DNA of 64,000 bases from Micromonospora echinofusca. GTDB taxonomy: Bacteria > Actinomycetota > Actinomycetes > Mycobacteriales > Micromonosporaceae. The stretch's first letter is position 1; each line of letters begins with the position of its first letter. The stretch spans positions 4,119,001-4,183,000 of the forward strand of contig NZ_LT607733.1 of NCBI RefSeq assembly GCF_900091445.1. The letters are read 5' to 3'. Both the position numbers and the translations under genes were made by a program. Shown here one piece after another: positions 15,871 through 24,326 of the stretch. The notes beneath the pieces were generated by a model. The model ran no database searches. It had not been told where the DNA came from and worked only from the letters and a program-made list of their open reading frames with translations.

Positions 15871-17790
15871 ATGTCGGTCATGTCGTCACCGGTGGAATTC
15901 CTGGAGCTGCTCGCCCGCGAGGCCGCCGCGGTGGAGTTCGAGGGGCCGCTCATCGCCGCGCGCGCCGCCGGCGTGCCGCCGGAGCGGCTCGCCGAGCTGG
16001 AGCAGGCCAAGACGGTGGCGCTGCGGGTCCGCGCGCTGCTGGAGCGTCGCCGCCGCCGGGAGGTCGAGCTCTCCGGGCTGTACGACACGGTCAGCGACCT
16101 GGCCGGGCTGCGCGACCTGGACGACGTGCTGCGCGCGATCGTGCACCGGGCGCGCAACCTGCTCGGCGCGGACGTGGCCTACATGACCCTCGACGACGAC
16201 GAACGCGGCGACACCTACATGCGGGTCACCGACGGCTCGGTCTCCGCCCGCTTCCAGCAGCTGCGGCTGCCGATGGGCGCCGGCCTCGGCGGCCTGGTGG
16301 CCCAGTCCGGCGCCCCGTACGTCACCGCGAACTACCCGGAGGACGACCGCTTCCACCACACCGGCGAGATCGACGCCGGGGTGGGCGAGGAGGGCCTGGT
16401 GGCCATCCTCGGGGTGCCGCTGCGGCTCGGCTCGACCTCGATCGGGGTGCTCTACGCGGCCAACCGCTCCGCCCGGCCGTTCGTCCGGGAGGAGGTGGCG
16501 CTGCTGGTGTCCCTCGCCGCGCACGCGGCGGTGGCGATCGACACCGCGCGGCTGCTCGCGGAGACGCGGGCGGCGCTGGAGGAGCTGTCGGCGGCGAACA
16601 CCACGATCCGCGCGCACAGCAGCTCGGTGGAGCGGGCCGCGGCGGCGCACGACCGGATGACCGCGCTGGTGCTGCGCGGCGGCGGCGTGGAGGACGTCGC
16701 CTCAGCGGTCACCGACGTGCTCGGCGGGGCGCTGCTGGCGCTCGACGCGGAGGGCCGGCTGCTGGCCCGGGTCGGCGAGATCGAGGAGCCGGACCGGGCG
16801 GACATGGTGGAGGCGGTGGCCGCGTCGCGTACGGAGGGCCGCAGCGTGCGCCGGGGCCGGCTCTGGTACGCGGCCGTGGTGGCCGGTGCGGAGAACCTGG
16901 GCGCGCTGGTGCTGCGCCCCGACGACGAGCTGGTCGACGCCGACCAGCGGATCCTGGAGCGGGCGTCGCTGGTGACGGCGCTGCTGCTGCTGTTCCGGCG
17001 TACCGTCGCCGAGGCGGAGGGGCGGGTCCGGGGCGAGCTGCTCGACGACCTGATCGCCCGGCCGCTGCGGGACACGGACGCGCTGCGCAGCCGGGCCCGC
17101 CGCCTCGGGGTGGACCTGGACGCCCCGCACGTGCTGGTGGCGGTCGGCGACGACGCGATCGCCGCGACCGGCTCGGCCCGGCAGCGGGTGCTCTCCTGGG
17201 CCACCACGTACGCCTCGACGCGCGGCGGGCTGGCGGCGGCCCGCGACGGGCGGGTGGTGCTGATGCTGCCCGGGCGGGACGCGGGCGGCAGCGCGCGGGC
17301 GGTGGCCCGGGACCTGTCGCGGGTGACCGGGCGGCCGGTGACCGCCGGGGCGAGCGGCCCGTCGACGGGTCCGGCGTCGCTGGCCGCGACGTTCGCCGAG
17401 GCGGAGCGGTGCCTGACCGCCCTCGGTGCGCTGGGCCGCTCGGGGCAGGGGGCGAGCACGGCCGAGCTGGGCTTCGTCGGGCTGCTGCTGGGCGCGGTCG
17501 GTGACGGGGGCGACAAGGACGTGAACCGGTTCCTGACCGCCACCGTCGGGCCGGTCGTCGACTACGACGCCCGGCGGGGCACCGCGTTGGTGAAGACGCT
17601 GGAGGCGTACTTCGGGGTGGGCGGCAGCCTGGCGCGCGCCGCCGAGCTGCTGCACGTGCACGTCAACACCGTCACCCAGCGGCTGGAGCGGGTCGGGCAG
17701 CTGCTCGGCGCGGACTGGCAGAAGCCGGAGCGGGCGCTGGAGGTGCAGCTGGCCCTGCGCCTGCACCGCCTGCGTACGCCCGCCGCCTGA
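15871..17790 (+). CDS. GAF-domain transcriptional regulator with PucR-type C-terminal HTH
   Basis: A 639-residue regulator. A helical N-terminus (FLELLAREAAAVEFEGPLIA) leads to a GAF sensor domain at about 55-205, with LLGADVAYMTLDDDERGDTY, MGAGLGGLVAQSG and LVAILGVPLRLGS. A coiled region follows, then a second sensor-like part and a CdaR/PucR GGDEF-like segment, ending in the HTH of the PucR type (LEAYFGVGGSLARAAELLHV, HVNTVTQRLERV). Such proteins switch catabolic operons. Being directly behind the hydroxybutyrate dehydrogenase gene, it most likely controls that gene. Start uncertain: GTG 15856, ATG 15871 or ATG 15880; none has a clear ribosome site. Confidence 0.82.
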   Translation: MSVMSSPVEFLELLAREAAAVEFEGPLIAARAAGVPPERLAELEQAKTVALRVRALLERRRRREVELSGLYDTVSDLAGLRDLDDVLRAIVHRARNLLGADVAYMTLDDDERGDTYMRVTDGSVSARFQQLRLPMGAGLGGLVAQSGAPYVTANYPEDDRFHHTGEIDAGVGEEGLVAILGVPLRLGSTSIGVLYAANRSARPFVREEVALLVSLAAHAAVAIDTARLLAETRAALEELSAANTTIRAHSSSVERAAAAHDRMTALVLRGGGVEDVASAVTDVLGGALLALDAEGRLLARVGEIEEPDRADMVEAVAASRTEGRSVRRGRLWYAAVVAGAENLGALVLRPDDELVDADQRILERASLVTALLLLFRRTVAEAEGRVRGELLDDLIARPLRDTDALRSRARRLGVDLDAPHVLVAVGDDAIAATGSARQRVLSWATTYASTRGGLAAARDGRVVLMLPGRDAGGSARAVARDLSRVTGRPVTAGASGPSTGPASLAATFAEAERCLTALGALGRSGQGASTAELGFVGLLLGAVGDGGDKDVNRFLTATVGPVVDYDARRGTALVKTLEAYFGVGGSLARAAELLHVHVNTVTQRLERVGQLLGADWQKPERALEVQLALRLHRLRTPAA

Positions 17791-17870
17791 ACACCCGCCG
17801 ACGGCACCTGGCCGCCGGCCGGGCCGTGTCCCCGGGCGACCGCCGGGCCGCCGCGCCGCGCGGCGGCCCG

Positions 17871-18479
17871 TCAGTGGGCGCGGATGCCGTCCAGTACGCC
17901 GTCGACGATGCGCTGCGGCAGGGTCGGCTCGTCGAGGTCGGGGTGCCACCGCATGACGCGCTGCACCAGCATCGGGCCGGTCAGCATCGCCATGACCACC
18001 TCGACGTCGAGATCGGCGCGCAGCTCGCCGCGGCGCACGCCGCGCCGCAGCACCTCGCGCATCATCTCGCGCCGGGGCTCGATGATGTTCTGGTAGAGCT
18101 GGTACTGCTCGGGGCTGCGGTTGACCTCCGGCACCAGGCAGGGCATGATCCGCGCCGCCCGTGGGTCGATGTGGTGCCCGACCGCCCCGACCAGCAGGAT
18201 CAGGTCGTCGCGCACCGAGTGGCCGGCAGGCTCCGGCGGGGTGCCCTTGAGCCTCCGCAGGGCGTCGCGCAGCAGCGCTTCCTTGCCGGGCCAGCGGCGG
18301 TAGATGGTGGCCTTGCCGACCCCGGCGCGGGCGGCGATCGCCTCGATCGAGATCGCCTCGATCGTGCTGCCGTCGGCGAGCAGGTCGAGGGTGGCCTCGA
18401 CGATCGCCTCGTCCGCGCGGACGCTCCTCGGCCGCCCGGGGGGCCGGGGAGCGTCGGCGGGGGAAGTCATGTCGGACAT
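17871..18479 (-). CDS. TetR-family repressor
   Basis: A 202-residue repressor. N-terminal HTH: ADEAIVEATLDLLADGS, IEAISIEAIAARAGVGKATI, YRRWPGKEALLRDALRR, the classic TetR recognition helix pattern. The C-terminal ligand domain is TetR_C-like (IMPCLVPEVNRSPEQYQLYQ). It follows the MFS transporter gene by 10 bases on the same strand, so both form a transporter-repressor operon. Two GATACG-based inverted repeats upstream of the transporter are likely operators. An alternative start is ATG 18470. Confidence 0.88.
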   Translation of the reverse strand: MSDMTSPADAPRPPGRPRSVRADEAIVEATLDLLADGSTIEAISIEAIAARAGVGKATIYRRWPGKEALLRDALRRLKGTPPEPAGHSVRDDLILLVGAVGHHIDPRAARIMPCLVPEVNRSPEQYQLYQNIIEPRREMMREVLRRGVRRGELRADLDVEVVMAMLTGPMLVQRVMRWHPDLDEPTLPQRIVDGVLDGIRAH

Positions 18480-18489
18480 TGTGGCGAGG

Positions 18490-20058
18490 CTAGGCGGTGC
18501 CGGCCAACTCGGCCTCCCCCACCGGCGCCGGCTCCCCCGGTCGCGCGGCGGGACGGCCGGGCATCCAGCGCAGCACCACCACGATGCCGAGGGCGGCGGT
18601 CGCGGCGGCGAGGCCCGCCGCCCAGTGCATCGCGGCCAGGAAGGCGTCGTCGGCGACCGCGATCAGCTGCGGGCCCGCCGGCCCGAGCTGACCCGCGGCG
18701 GCGTACGCGCCGGAGATGGACTCGCCGGCCGCCTCGCCCGCACCGGCGGGCAGGTCCCGCAGGGCGGAGTCGACGTCGGCCCGGTAGACCGCGGAGAGCA
18801 CCGACCCGAGCACCGCCACGCCGAGCGCGCCGGCCACCTGCCGGATCGTGTTGCTGACCGCCGAACCGACGCCGGCCTTCTCCCGGGGCAGCGCGGACAT
18901 GATCGATTCCGTGGCCGGGGGCATGATGTTGGCCATCCCGGTGCCCTGGAGGAAGAAGACGACCAGCACCACCCAGATCGGAGTGGTCGCGTCGACGAAG
19001 GCGAACACGCCGAGCGCGGTCACGGTCAGCGCCAGCCCCACCGTCGCGACCGCCCGGCCGCCGTAGCGGCGGACCATCGCCGCGCTGCTCGGGGCGAAGA
19101 TGAGCTGGGCCGCGGCGAAGGGCAGGTAGAGCAGGCCGGTCTCCAGAGGGCTGAACCCGCGCACCAGTTGCAGGTAGAACGAGCTGAAGAACATGACGCC
19201 CGTCGCGGCGAAGAAGATCAGCCCGACGATGGCCACCGGAGCGGCGAAGCGGGGCACCCGGAACAGCCGTACGTCCAACGACGGGTGGTCGCTGCGCCGC
19301 TCGTACGCCACGAACCAGGCCAGCACCGCCAGCCCGCCGACGATCGCGGCCCAGACCACCGGGCGGCCGAAGCCGTGCTCGCCGCCGTCGATGATGCCGT
19401 ACGTCAACGCCACGAGCCCGACCACCGACAGCAGTACGCCGACGACGTCGACGCGGCCCGGATCCGGGTCCCGCGACTCCGGCACGAGCAGCGCCACCAG
19501 CACCACGCCGAGCACCACCACCGGCGCGTTGATCAGGAACACCGAGCCCCACCAGTAGTGCTCCAGCAGGGCGCCGCCGAGGATCGGGCCGATGGCCACG
19601 GCCAGGCCGACCGCGCCGGCCCAGACGCCGATCGCCCGGCCCCGCTCGCGGGGGTCGAACACGTTGGAGATGATCGAGAGCGTGACCGGCATGATGGCCG
19701 CACCGCCGACACCCATCAGCGCGCGGGCCGCGATCAGTTGCGCGGGGCTCTGCGCGTACGCCGACAGCACCGACGCCAGCCCGAAGAGCACCAGGCCGAT
19801 CAGCAGGAAGCGCTTGCGCCCGGCGCGGTCGCCGAGGACGCCGAAGGTGAACAGCAGGCCGGCGAAGACCAGCGTGTAGGAGTTGATCGACCACTCCAAC
19901 TCGCCCTGGCTCGCGCCGAGGCCGTGCACCGGGTCGGCGAGCGTACGCAGCGCGACGTTGAGGATCGTGTTGTCCAGGACGACCACGAGCAGGCTGATCA
20001 CCAGCACCCCGAGGATCGCCCACCTCCTCGGGTGTCCCGTGTGCTCGTGCGGCGGCAT
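18490..20058 (-). CDS. MFS drug-efflux transporter, DHA2 (EmrB/QacA) family
   Basis: A 522-residue, 14-helix proton-coupled exporter. Seen: [20 protein letters not shown] at the first helix (conserved D-N-T-I of DHA2), [20 protein letters not shown] (motif A), [20 protein letters not shown] (motif B) and the helix-5 antiporter motif near [20 protein letters not shown]. The cytoplasmic C-terminus is short. ATG 20058 has a GGGGGAG site. Substrate unknown; probably toxic or antibiotic-like compounds, controlled by the TetR gene behind it. Near the promoter there are two TetR-like operators and one Crp-like palindrome. Confidence 0.9.
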   Translation of the reverse strand: MPPHEHTGHPRRWAILGVLVISLLVVVLDNTILNVALRTLADPVHGLGASQGELEWSINSYTLVFAGLLFTFGVLGDRAGRKRFLLIGLVLFGLASVLSAYAQSPAQLIAARALMGVGGAAIMPVTLSIISNVFDPRERGRAIGVWAGAVGLAVAIGPILGGALLEHYWWGSVFLINAPVVVLGVVLVALLVPESRDPDPGRVDVVGVLLSVVGLVALTYGIIDGGEHGFGRPVVWAAIVGGLAVLAWFVAYERRSDHPSLDVRLFRVPRFAAPVAIVGLIFFAATGVMFFSSFYLQLVRGFSPLETGLLYLPFAAAQLIFAPSSAAMVRRYGGRAVATVGLALTVTALGVFAFVDATTPIWVVLVVFFLQGTGMANIMPPATESIMSALPREKAGVGSAVSNTIRQVAGALGVAVLGSVLSAVYRADVDSALRDLPAGAGEAAGESISGAYAAAGQLGPAGPQLIAVADDAFLAAMHWAAGLAAATAALGIVVVLRWMPGRPAARPGEPAPVGEAELAGTA

Positions 20059-20084
20059 CAGCGTTCTCCCCCCGGCCCCGTTTC

Positions 20085-20106
20085 GATACGGGCCAGACTC
20101 GTAATC
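20085..20106. promoter_or_regulatory. TetR-type operator candidate, proximal
   Basis: GATACG-N10-GTAATC, a degenerate inverted repeat 27 bases upstream of the transporter start, related to the better site at 20135-20155. Location overlaps the expected leader or promoter. Binding is inferred. Confidence 0.45.
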
Positions 20107-20134
20107 CGGGTGTGAGCGTAGGCGGGCGATTATC

Positions 20135-20155
20135 GATACGGAACCGGTTCGTATC
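20135..20155. promoter_or_regulatory. TetR-type operator candidate, distal
   Basis: GATACG, then GAACCGGTTC, then GTATC: nested symmetry in which the outer GATACG/CGTATC and inner AACCGGTT are each palindromic, offset by one base. It lies 77 bases upstream of the transporter start, centred 50 bases from the proximal site. Confidence 0.6.
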
Positions 20156-20158
20156 TTA

Positions 20159-20174
20159 TGTGACCGCGGTCACC
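20159..20174. promoter_or_regulatory. Crp-like site upstream of MFS operon
   Basis: TGTGA-CCGCGG-TCACC, matching the Crp consensus TGTGA-N6-TCACA at 9 of 10 positions. Its 14-bp core is identical to the site upstream of livG. It lies about 100 bases upstream of the MFS start, just beyond the distal TetR-like operator. Confidence 0.5.
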
Positions 20175-20282
20175 CCTGTCCTCTTCACGGTTGCGCTACG
20201 CCGCTCGGCTGGGTTGCGCGGGCGCGCGTCGAGAGGTGCGCCTACGCCCGTGTCGGCGAGTGTGGCGTCGGACCGCTGCGCC

Positions 20283-20333
20283 GGGTCCGGGTCGGGGTCG
20301 GGGCCGGGGTCGGGGTCGGGGTCGGGGTCGGGG
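20283..20333 (+). repeat. GGGGTC hexamer tandem repeat
   Basis: About eight imperfect units of GGGGTC/GGGTCG on the plus strand, one unit changed to GGGGCC. At least eight runs of three or four G at 2-base spacing could form G-quadruplexes. Slippage-prone, so copy number may vary among strains. Confidence 0.85.
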
Positions 20334-20383
20334 AGATCTTGGTAAGAACGTGCCCCTCCAGGGGCCGGTATCTACCAAGATCT
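20334..20383. repeat. Nested inverted repeat (AGATCTTGGTA ... TACCAAGATCT)
   Basis: Perfect 11-bp arms at 20334-20344 and 20373-20383 enclose a second hairpin, CCCC-tcca-GGGG (about 20353-20364). The outer arms are AT-richer than the surroundings. It resembles a stand-alone palindromic element or terminator; copies elsewhere cannot be checked here. Confidence 0.75.
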
Positions 20384-20523
20384 GCTGCCGAGGCGTCGCC
20401 GCATCCGACTGCGTGGGGTGTCCGGTGTCGTGGCGGGTGTCCGGATGGCTTGGTCGGGTCTGCGGCGGCAGGTTTCGGATCGTGGGCGGTGTCCGGTTTG
20501 GGGGTGTGGTCGGGGGCACCGCC

Positions 20524-20615
20524 CGCCCCGACGGGGTGGCGAGCCGGCCCCGACGGGCAAGCGCCAAGGCGATGCCGCCCCGCCGGGATGGCGGGACCGC
20601 CCCGACGGGGTGGCG
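20524..20615. repeat. 18-bp direct repeats, each a small palindrome
   Basis: CGCCCCGACGGGGTGGCG occurs at 20524-20541 and 20598-20615, with related CCCCGACGGG and GCCCCGCCGGGATGGCGGGA units in between. Each unit can form a CCCC-gac-GGGG hairpin. Confidence 0.75.
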
Positions 20616-20757
20616 GGACCGGGGTCCCGGAATGTTGGCGGGCCGGTGGTCGTTACACATGGTCCGGCCGACGTGAGGGCAACCCCCGCCCCCGCGAAAC
20701 AGTCCGGGTCCTTCCGACCCGCACAGGTCGGACATCCGGCCGACACGGCCGATCTGA

Positions 20758-20833
20758 TCTTTCCTCCAGCGCGACGCGGGAGACCTTTCCTCCGGTACGA
20801 CGCCGGAGAAATCTCCCCCGGTTCGACTGGAGA
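20758..20833 (+). repeat. Three consecutive related stem-loops in the leader
   Basis: Two adjacent 26-base imperfect repeats (20758-20783 and 20784-20809) share TTTCCTCC and end in GGAGA. A third unit follows at 20812-20833. Each folds as CTCC...GGAG with a CGAC-containing loop. They lie 98 bases upstream of the secreted-protein start and may be a cis-regulatory RNA. Confidence 0.6.
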
Positions 20834-20930
20834 TCCCCTGAGTTCCTTGGGCGCCGGACGGTGCTTGCACCCGCGTGAAGCCGATCCCCCTCGGCATTGT
20901 GGGTGCCGACCCCCGAATGGAGCATCTGCG

Positions 20931-21530
20931 ATGAACACGATCATTCGTAACAGCGTTCTCGGTATCGCCGGTCTCGCGTTCGCCGGTGGTGTGGCCGCCG
21001 GTCCGATGACCGACACCGCCCACACCAGCGCCCCGAGCGTGGACACGACGGCTGTCGCCGTCGCCGCGGTGCAGGCCGACAAGCCCGACATGGGCAAGCT
21101 GGTGCCGCATGGTTTGCAGGGCGCCCAGTCGCGTATCGACCTGTCCGATGAGCAGGTCGGCAACGTGAAGGCGATCATCGCGGCGACGAAGAAGGCCGGC
21201 ATGGACGAGCGGGCCGCGGTGGTGTCGATCGCGACGGCGTTGCAGGAGTCGAAGTTGGAGAACCTGGGTCACCTGGGTGACCGCAACGACCATGATTCGC
21301 AGGGCCTGTTCCAGCAGCGTCCGTCCAGTGGTTGGGGCACGGTGGAGCAGATCACCGACCCGGAGTACTCGACGACGGCGTTCCTGAAGGGTCTGAAGCA
21401 GGTCGACGGGTGGCAGGACATGCCCCTGACGAAGGCCGCGCAGACGGTGCAGGTGTCGGCGTACCCGGACCACTACGCCCAGTGGGAGCAGCAGGCCGCC
21501 GACCTGGTCGCCGAGCACTGGAACAGCTGA
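20931..21530 (+). CDS. Secreted transglycosylase-like (lysozyme-fold) protein
   Basis: A 199-residue exported protein. A signal peptide (MNTIIRNSVLGIAGLAFAGG, cleavage probably near residues 24-28) and a variable Ala/Val/Thr linker precede a domain with AAVVSIATALQESKLENLGH, DSQGLFQQRPSSGWGT, DPEYSTTAFLKGL and QTVQVSAYPDHYAQWEQQA. The ALQES glutamate and GLFQQRPS motif are hallmarks of a family of actinobacterial secreted lytic-transglycosylase-like proteins that cleave peptidoglycan. The base composition is slightly more relaxed than in neighbours (many T-ending codons). A long structured leader precedes it and a strong hairpin follows, indicating a monocistronic, regulated gene. Confidence 0.82.
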   Translation: MNTIIRNSVLGIAGLAFAGGVAAGPMTDTAHTSAPSVDTTAVAVAAVQADKPDMGKLVPHGLQGAQSRIDLSDEQVGNVKAIIAATKKAGMDERAAVVSIATALQESKLENLGHLGDRNDHDSQGLFQQRPSSGWGTVEQITDPEYSTTAFLKGLKQVDGWQDMPLTKAAQTVQVSAYPDHYAQWEQQAADLVAEHWNS

Positions 21531-21566
21531 CACACACGCACACAGACTTTCCACCACAAGGGGGAT

Positions 21567-21603
21567 CGCTGGCCGGCACCCGAACCCGGGGTGCCGGCCA
21601 GCG
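21567..21603 (+). terminator. Strong hairpin after transglycosylase-like gene
   Basis: Perfect 15-bp arms CGCTGGCCGGCACCC (21567-21581) and its complement (21589-21603) with a 7-base loop, 37 bases after the stop. No T run; stem strength and position suggest termination. Confidence 0.75.
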
Positions 21604-21718
21604 GCACATCCATCCCCCGATCTCCGGAGTCCAGGCTGCCGATCGACTCCGCCGCCTGTTCAGCGGCCGTCCGGCCGTACCCGTGGAATAGGACCGGGGC
21701 AGCGACGGCGCGCAGCGG

Positions 21719-22375
21719 TCAGGGCAGAAGCGGCGCGGAGCAGGCGGCGACGGCGGCGGGCAGCGCCGACAGTCGGGTCGCCGGGTCGCCGAGCGGCTCG
21801 ATCCAGCCCGGGCCGGCGCCGTACACCTGGATCGCCGGGAAGTCGCGGGCGAAGCGCACCAGGCGGTACGCGCGCCCGGTGACCGGCGTCTGCGCCCAGA
21901 GCACGACGATGCGCGGCCGGACGCGGCGGGCGGCGCTGGCGAGCGCCGTCCACGGCAGGGCCGGTCCGAGCAGCAGGCTGCCCCGCGTGCGCTCGCGCAG
22001 CGCGGCGGCGAGGGCGTGCAGGCCGAGGCAGTGCGTCTCCTGCTCGGCTCCGGCCAGCAGCACGCCGCCGGTGGGCAGGGGGCGGCCCGGTACGCGCCGG
22101 AACACGTCCAGGCCGACGCGCACGCCCTCGGCAAGGGCGTGCTCGACGGCGACCTCGATGGCGGTGTGCCCGGGCAACGCGGCCAGCATCGGCACGCAGA
22201 CCTGCTCCCACAGCGCCGCCGCGCCCCACTCGTCGGCCGCCTCGACGACGAGCGCGGCGATCCGGTTGGCGTCGAGGTCCTCGGCGGCCAGGGAGAGATG
22301 CTTGCGCGCGGTCTCGACGGCTTCGACCGGCATGGGATCTGTCAGCACCAGACGTACCCCCGGGTAGACCTTCAC
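21719..22375 (-). CDS. Cobalamin-binding-domain-like protein
   Basis: A protein of about 218 residues. The helical N-terminal half (VEAVETARKHLSLAAEDLDA, LWEQVCVPMLAALPGHTAIE) resembles the four-helix cap of B12-binding modules, and the C-terminal half a Rossmann-like B12 domain (GGVLLAGAEQETHCLGLHAL, RPRIVVLWAQTPVTGRAYRL). The cobalamin-ligating D-x-H-x-x-G is not seen; E-T-H-C-L-G occupies that place, keeping His and Gly. No DNA-binding domain is present, unlike photosensory MerR-type B12 proteins. Function unknown; possible ligand sensor. Start ambiguous: GTG 22375, GTG 22348 or ATG 22333. Follows livM on the same strand after 49 bases, possibly co-transcribed. Confidence 0.6.
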   Translation of the reverse strand: MKVYPGVRLVLTDPMPVEAVETARKHLSLAAEDLDANRIAALVVEAADEWGAAALWEQVCVPMLAALPGHTAIEVAVEHALAEGVRVGLDVFRRVPGRPLPTGGVLLAGAEQETHCLGLHALAAALRERTRGSLLLGPALPWTALASAARRVRPRIVVLWAQTPVTGRAYRLVRFARDFPAIQVYGAGPGWIEPLGDPATRLSALPAAVAACSAPLLP

Positions 22376-22424
22376 TACCAGGGGGTTCGTCGGGAGGGTC
22401 GCGAATGGATGCGCCCGGGTGCGA

Positions 22425-23441
22425 CTAACGGCGGCGGGACGCCGACCAGCGCGTCGCGAGGGCCGCGGCGCTGCCCCAGATGCCGCGCCGGAACACGAGT
22501 ACGACGAGGACGAAGATGCCGCCGGTGACCAGGCCGATCGCCTCGAACCCGGAGAACGACAGCCAGTCCTCCAGGCGGACCAGGATGCCCGCGCCGAGCA
22601 CCCCGCCCCAGAGGGTGCCGATGCCACCGAGCACCACCACGATGACCGCCTTGCCCGAGGTGGTCCAGTGCAGCACGTCGAGGGAGACGAAGCGGTGGCC
22701 GACGGCGAACAGCCCGCCGCCGAGCCCGGCGATGAAGCCCGACAGCACGAACGCGGTCAGCTTGTAGCGGTGCACCGGGTAGCCGAGCGCGCGGGCGCGG
22801 GCCGGGTTGTCGCGGATGCCGACCAGCACCCGGCCGAACGGCGAGTGCACGATCCGCCAGGCGGCGGCCAGTCCGAGCAGCACGATCGGCAGGATCGCGT
22901 AGTAGAAGTAGTAGTCGTCGGTCAGGTCCAGCCCGAACAGCTCGCGCGGCACGCCCTGGAGGCCGTTCTCGCCGCGGGTGACGGAGCGCCACTCGTTGGC
23001 CACGTAGTAGACCAGCTGCGCGAACGCCAGGGTGACCATGGCGAAGTAGATGCCCGTCCGCTTCACCGCCAGGTAGCCGATCGGCACCGCGAGCAGGGCG
23101 GCGGCGAGCGCCCCGGCCAGCACGGCCGCCGGGAACGGCAGGCCGAGGTGGATGGCCGTCAGCCCGGTGACGTACGCGGAGGCGCCCCAGAACGCCGCGT
23201 GCCCGAAGGACATCAGCCCGGTGAAGCCGAGCAGCAGGTCCACGGCGACGGCGAACAGCGCCCAGCAGAGGATGTCCACCGCCACCGCCGGGTAGAGCCC
23301 GTTGGGCAGCCAGAACGCCACCAGCAGCCCGACGGCGAGCAGCGCGTACCGGAGCCAGGCGGGGGCCCGGGTCACGGCGACCAGCCCGGACCTCGGCGCC
23401 GGTCGGCCGGCGTCGGTCGCGGTGTCGACGGTGCTCGTCAT
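22425..23441 (-). CDS. livM: Branched-chain amino acid ABC transporter permease LivM
   Basis: A 338-residue inner-membrane permease, one of two that form the channel. Seen: a charged 30-residue N-terminus, then about ten helices with FAVAVDLLLGFTGLMSFGHA (the LivM G-x-x-S-x-G-H-A segment), VKRTGIYFAMVTLAFAQLVY, LVGIRDNPARARALGY and KAVIVVVLGGIGTLWGGVLG. The ATG at 23441 overlaps the livH stop by four bases. Last transporter gene of the liv operon. Confidence 0.92.
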   Translation of the reverse strand: MTSTVDTATDAGRPAPRSGLVAVTRAPAWLRYALLAVGLLVAFWLPNGLYPAVAVDILCWALFAVAVDLLLGFTGLMSFGHAAFWGASAYVTGLTAIHLGLPFPAAVLAGALAAALLAVPIGYLAVKRTGIYFAMVTLAFAQLVYYVANEWRSVTRGENGLQGVPRELFGLDLTDDYYFYYAILPIVLLGLAAAWRIVHSPFGRVLVGIRDNPARARALGYPVHRYKLTAFVLSGFIAGLGGGLFAVGHRFVSLDVLHWTTSGKAVIVVVLGGIGTLWGGVLGAGILVRLEDWLSFSGFEAIGLVTGGIFVLVVLVFRRGIWGSAAALATRWSASRRR

Positions 23442-24319
23442 GCCGGTGCCTCCTCACGGCCGAACAGCCCGGCCGGGCGCCAGAGCAGCACGACGGCCAT
23501 CACGATGAAGACGATCGTCTGCGACACGATCGGGACGTCGGACAGGTACGCCTCGCCCCACGCCTGTACGAGGCCGATGCCGAAGCCGGCGGCGACGGAC
23601 CCGAAGATCGAGCCCAGCCCGCCGATCACCACCACCGCGAAGACCACGATGATCAGGTCGGCGCCCATCAGCGGGTTCACGGCCCGCATCGGCGCGGCCA
23701 GCACCCCGGCGAGACCGGCGAGGCCGATGCCGAAGCCGAAGACCGGGGTGACCCAGCGCCCGACGTCGATGCCGAAGGCCCGGGTCAGTTCGGGCCGCTC
23801 GGTCGACGCCCGGACCACCATGCCGATCCGGGTGCGGGTGAGCACCCACCAGACGCCGACGCAGACGGCGACCGCGAAGCCGAGGATGAAGACCCGGTAG
23901 GTGGGGAAGTCGAAGAGCCCGAAGTCGACCGACCCGGCGAGCGCGGACGGGGTCTCGTACGGGCTGGACTGCACACCGTAGCGGAGCTTAACCAGGTCCT
24001 GGAGGATGAGCGTCAGGCCGAAGGTGAGCAGGAAGTTGTAGAGCGGGTCGAGCCGGGTGAGCCGGTGGATGAGGGCCCGCTCCAGGGCCATGCCGACCAG
24101 GGCCAGCCCCACCGGCATGATCACCAACGCCGCCCAGAACGGCACGCCCGCCTCGGTGAGCAGCACGTACGCGCCGAAGGCACCCAGCATGTAGAACGCC
24201 CCGTGGGCGAAGTTGACGACTCTCAGCATGCCGAAGATGACGGCGAGCCCGAGGGCGAGCAGGGCGTAGAACGCCCCGCTCACCAGCCCGTTGAACGTGT
24301 TCTGCAGGAAGCCGGTCAT
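23438..24319 (-). CDS. livH: Branched-chain amino acid ABC transporter permease LivH
   Basis: A 293-residue permease that pairs with LivM. Seen: NGLVSGAFYALLALGLAVIF, MLRVVNFAHGAFYMLGAF (LivH-specific N-F-A-H-G), LNFLLTFG-like PLYNFLLTFGLTLILQDLV, and VFAVVVIGGLGSIFGSVAAG. Standard length. ATG 24319 lies 7 bases after the substrate-binding protein stop; overlap with livM shows one transcript. Confidence 0.92.
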   Translation of the reverse strand: MTGFLQNTFNGLVSGAFYALLALGLAVIFGMLRVVNFAHGAFYMLGAFGAYVLLTEAGVPFWAALVIMPVGLALVGMALERALIHRLTRLDPLYNFLLTFGLTLILQDLVKLRYGVQSSPYETPSALAGSVDFGLFDFPTYRVFILGFAVAVCVGVWWVLTRTRIGMVVRASTERPELTRAFGIDVGRWVTPVFGFGIGLAGLAGVLAAPMRAVNPLMGADLIIVVFAVVVIGGLGSIFGSVAAGFGIGLVQAWGEAYLSDVPIVSQTIVFIVMAVVLLWRPAGLFGREEAPA

Positions 24320-24326
24320 GCCCTGG

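Larger units (their letters stand above)
20175..20930. other. Repeat-rich intergenic region without a supportable gene
   Basis: About 750 bases between the MFS promoter and a secreted transglycosylase-like gene. Open frames here translate to low-complexity Arg/Gly/Pro sequence without family features, so none is called. It holds a G-rich tandem repeat, a nested inverted repeat, an 18-bp direct repeat and three consecutive stem-loops, each listed separately. The last 180 bases are probably the structured 5' leader of the downstream gene. Confidence 0.7.

Noticed and set aside
20196..20878. Overlapping open frames in the repeat-rich gap before the transglycosylase-like gene
   Set aside because: They are products of the G-rich repeats, lack ribosome sites and show no domain; no gene called.
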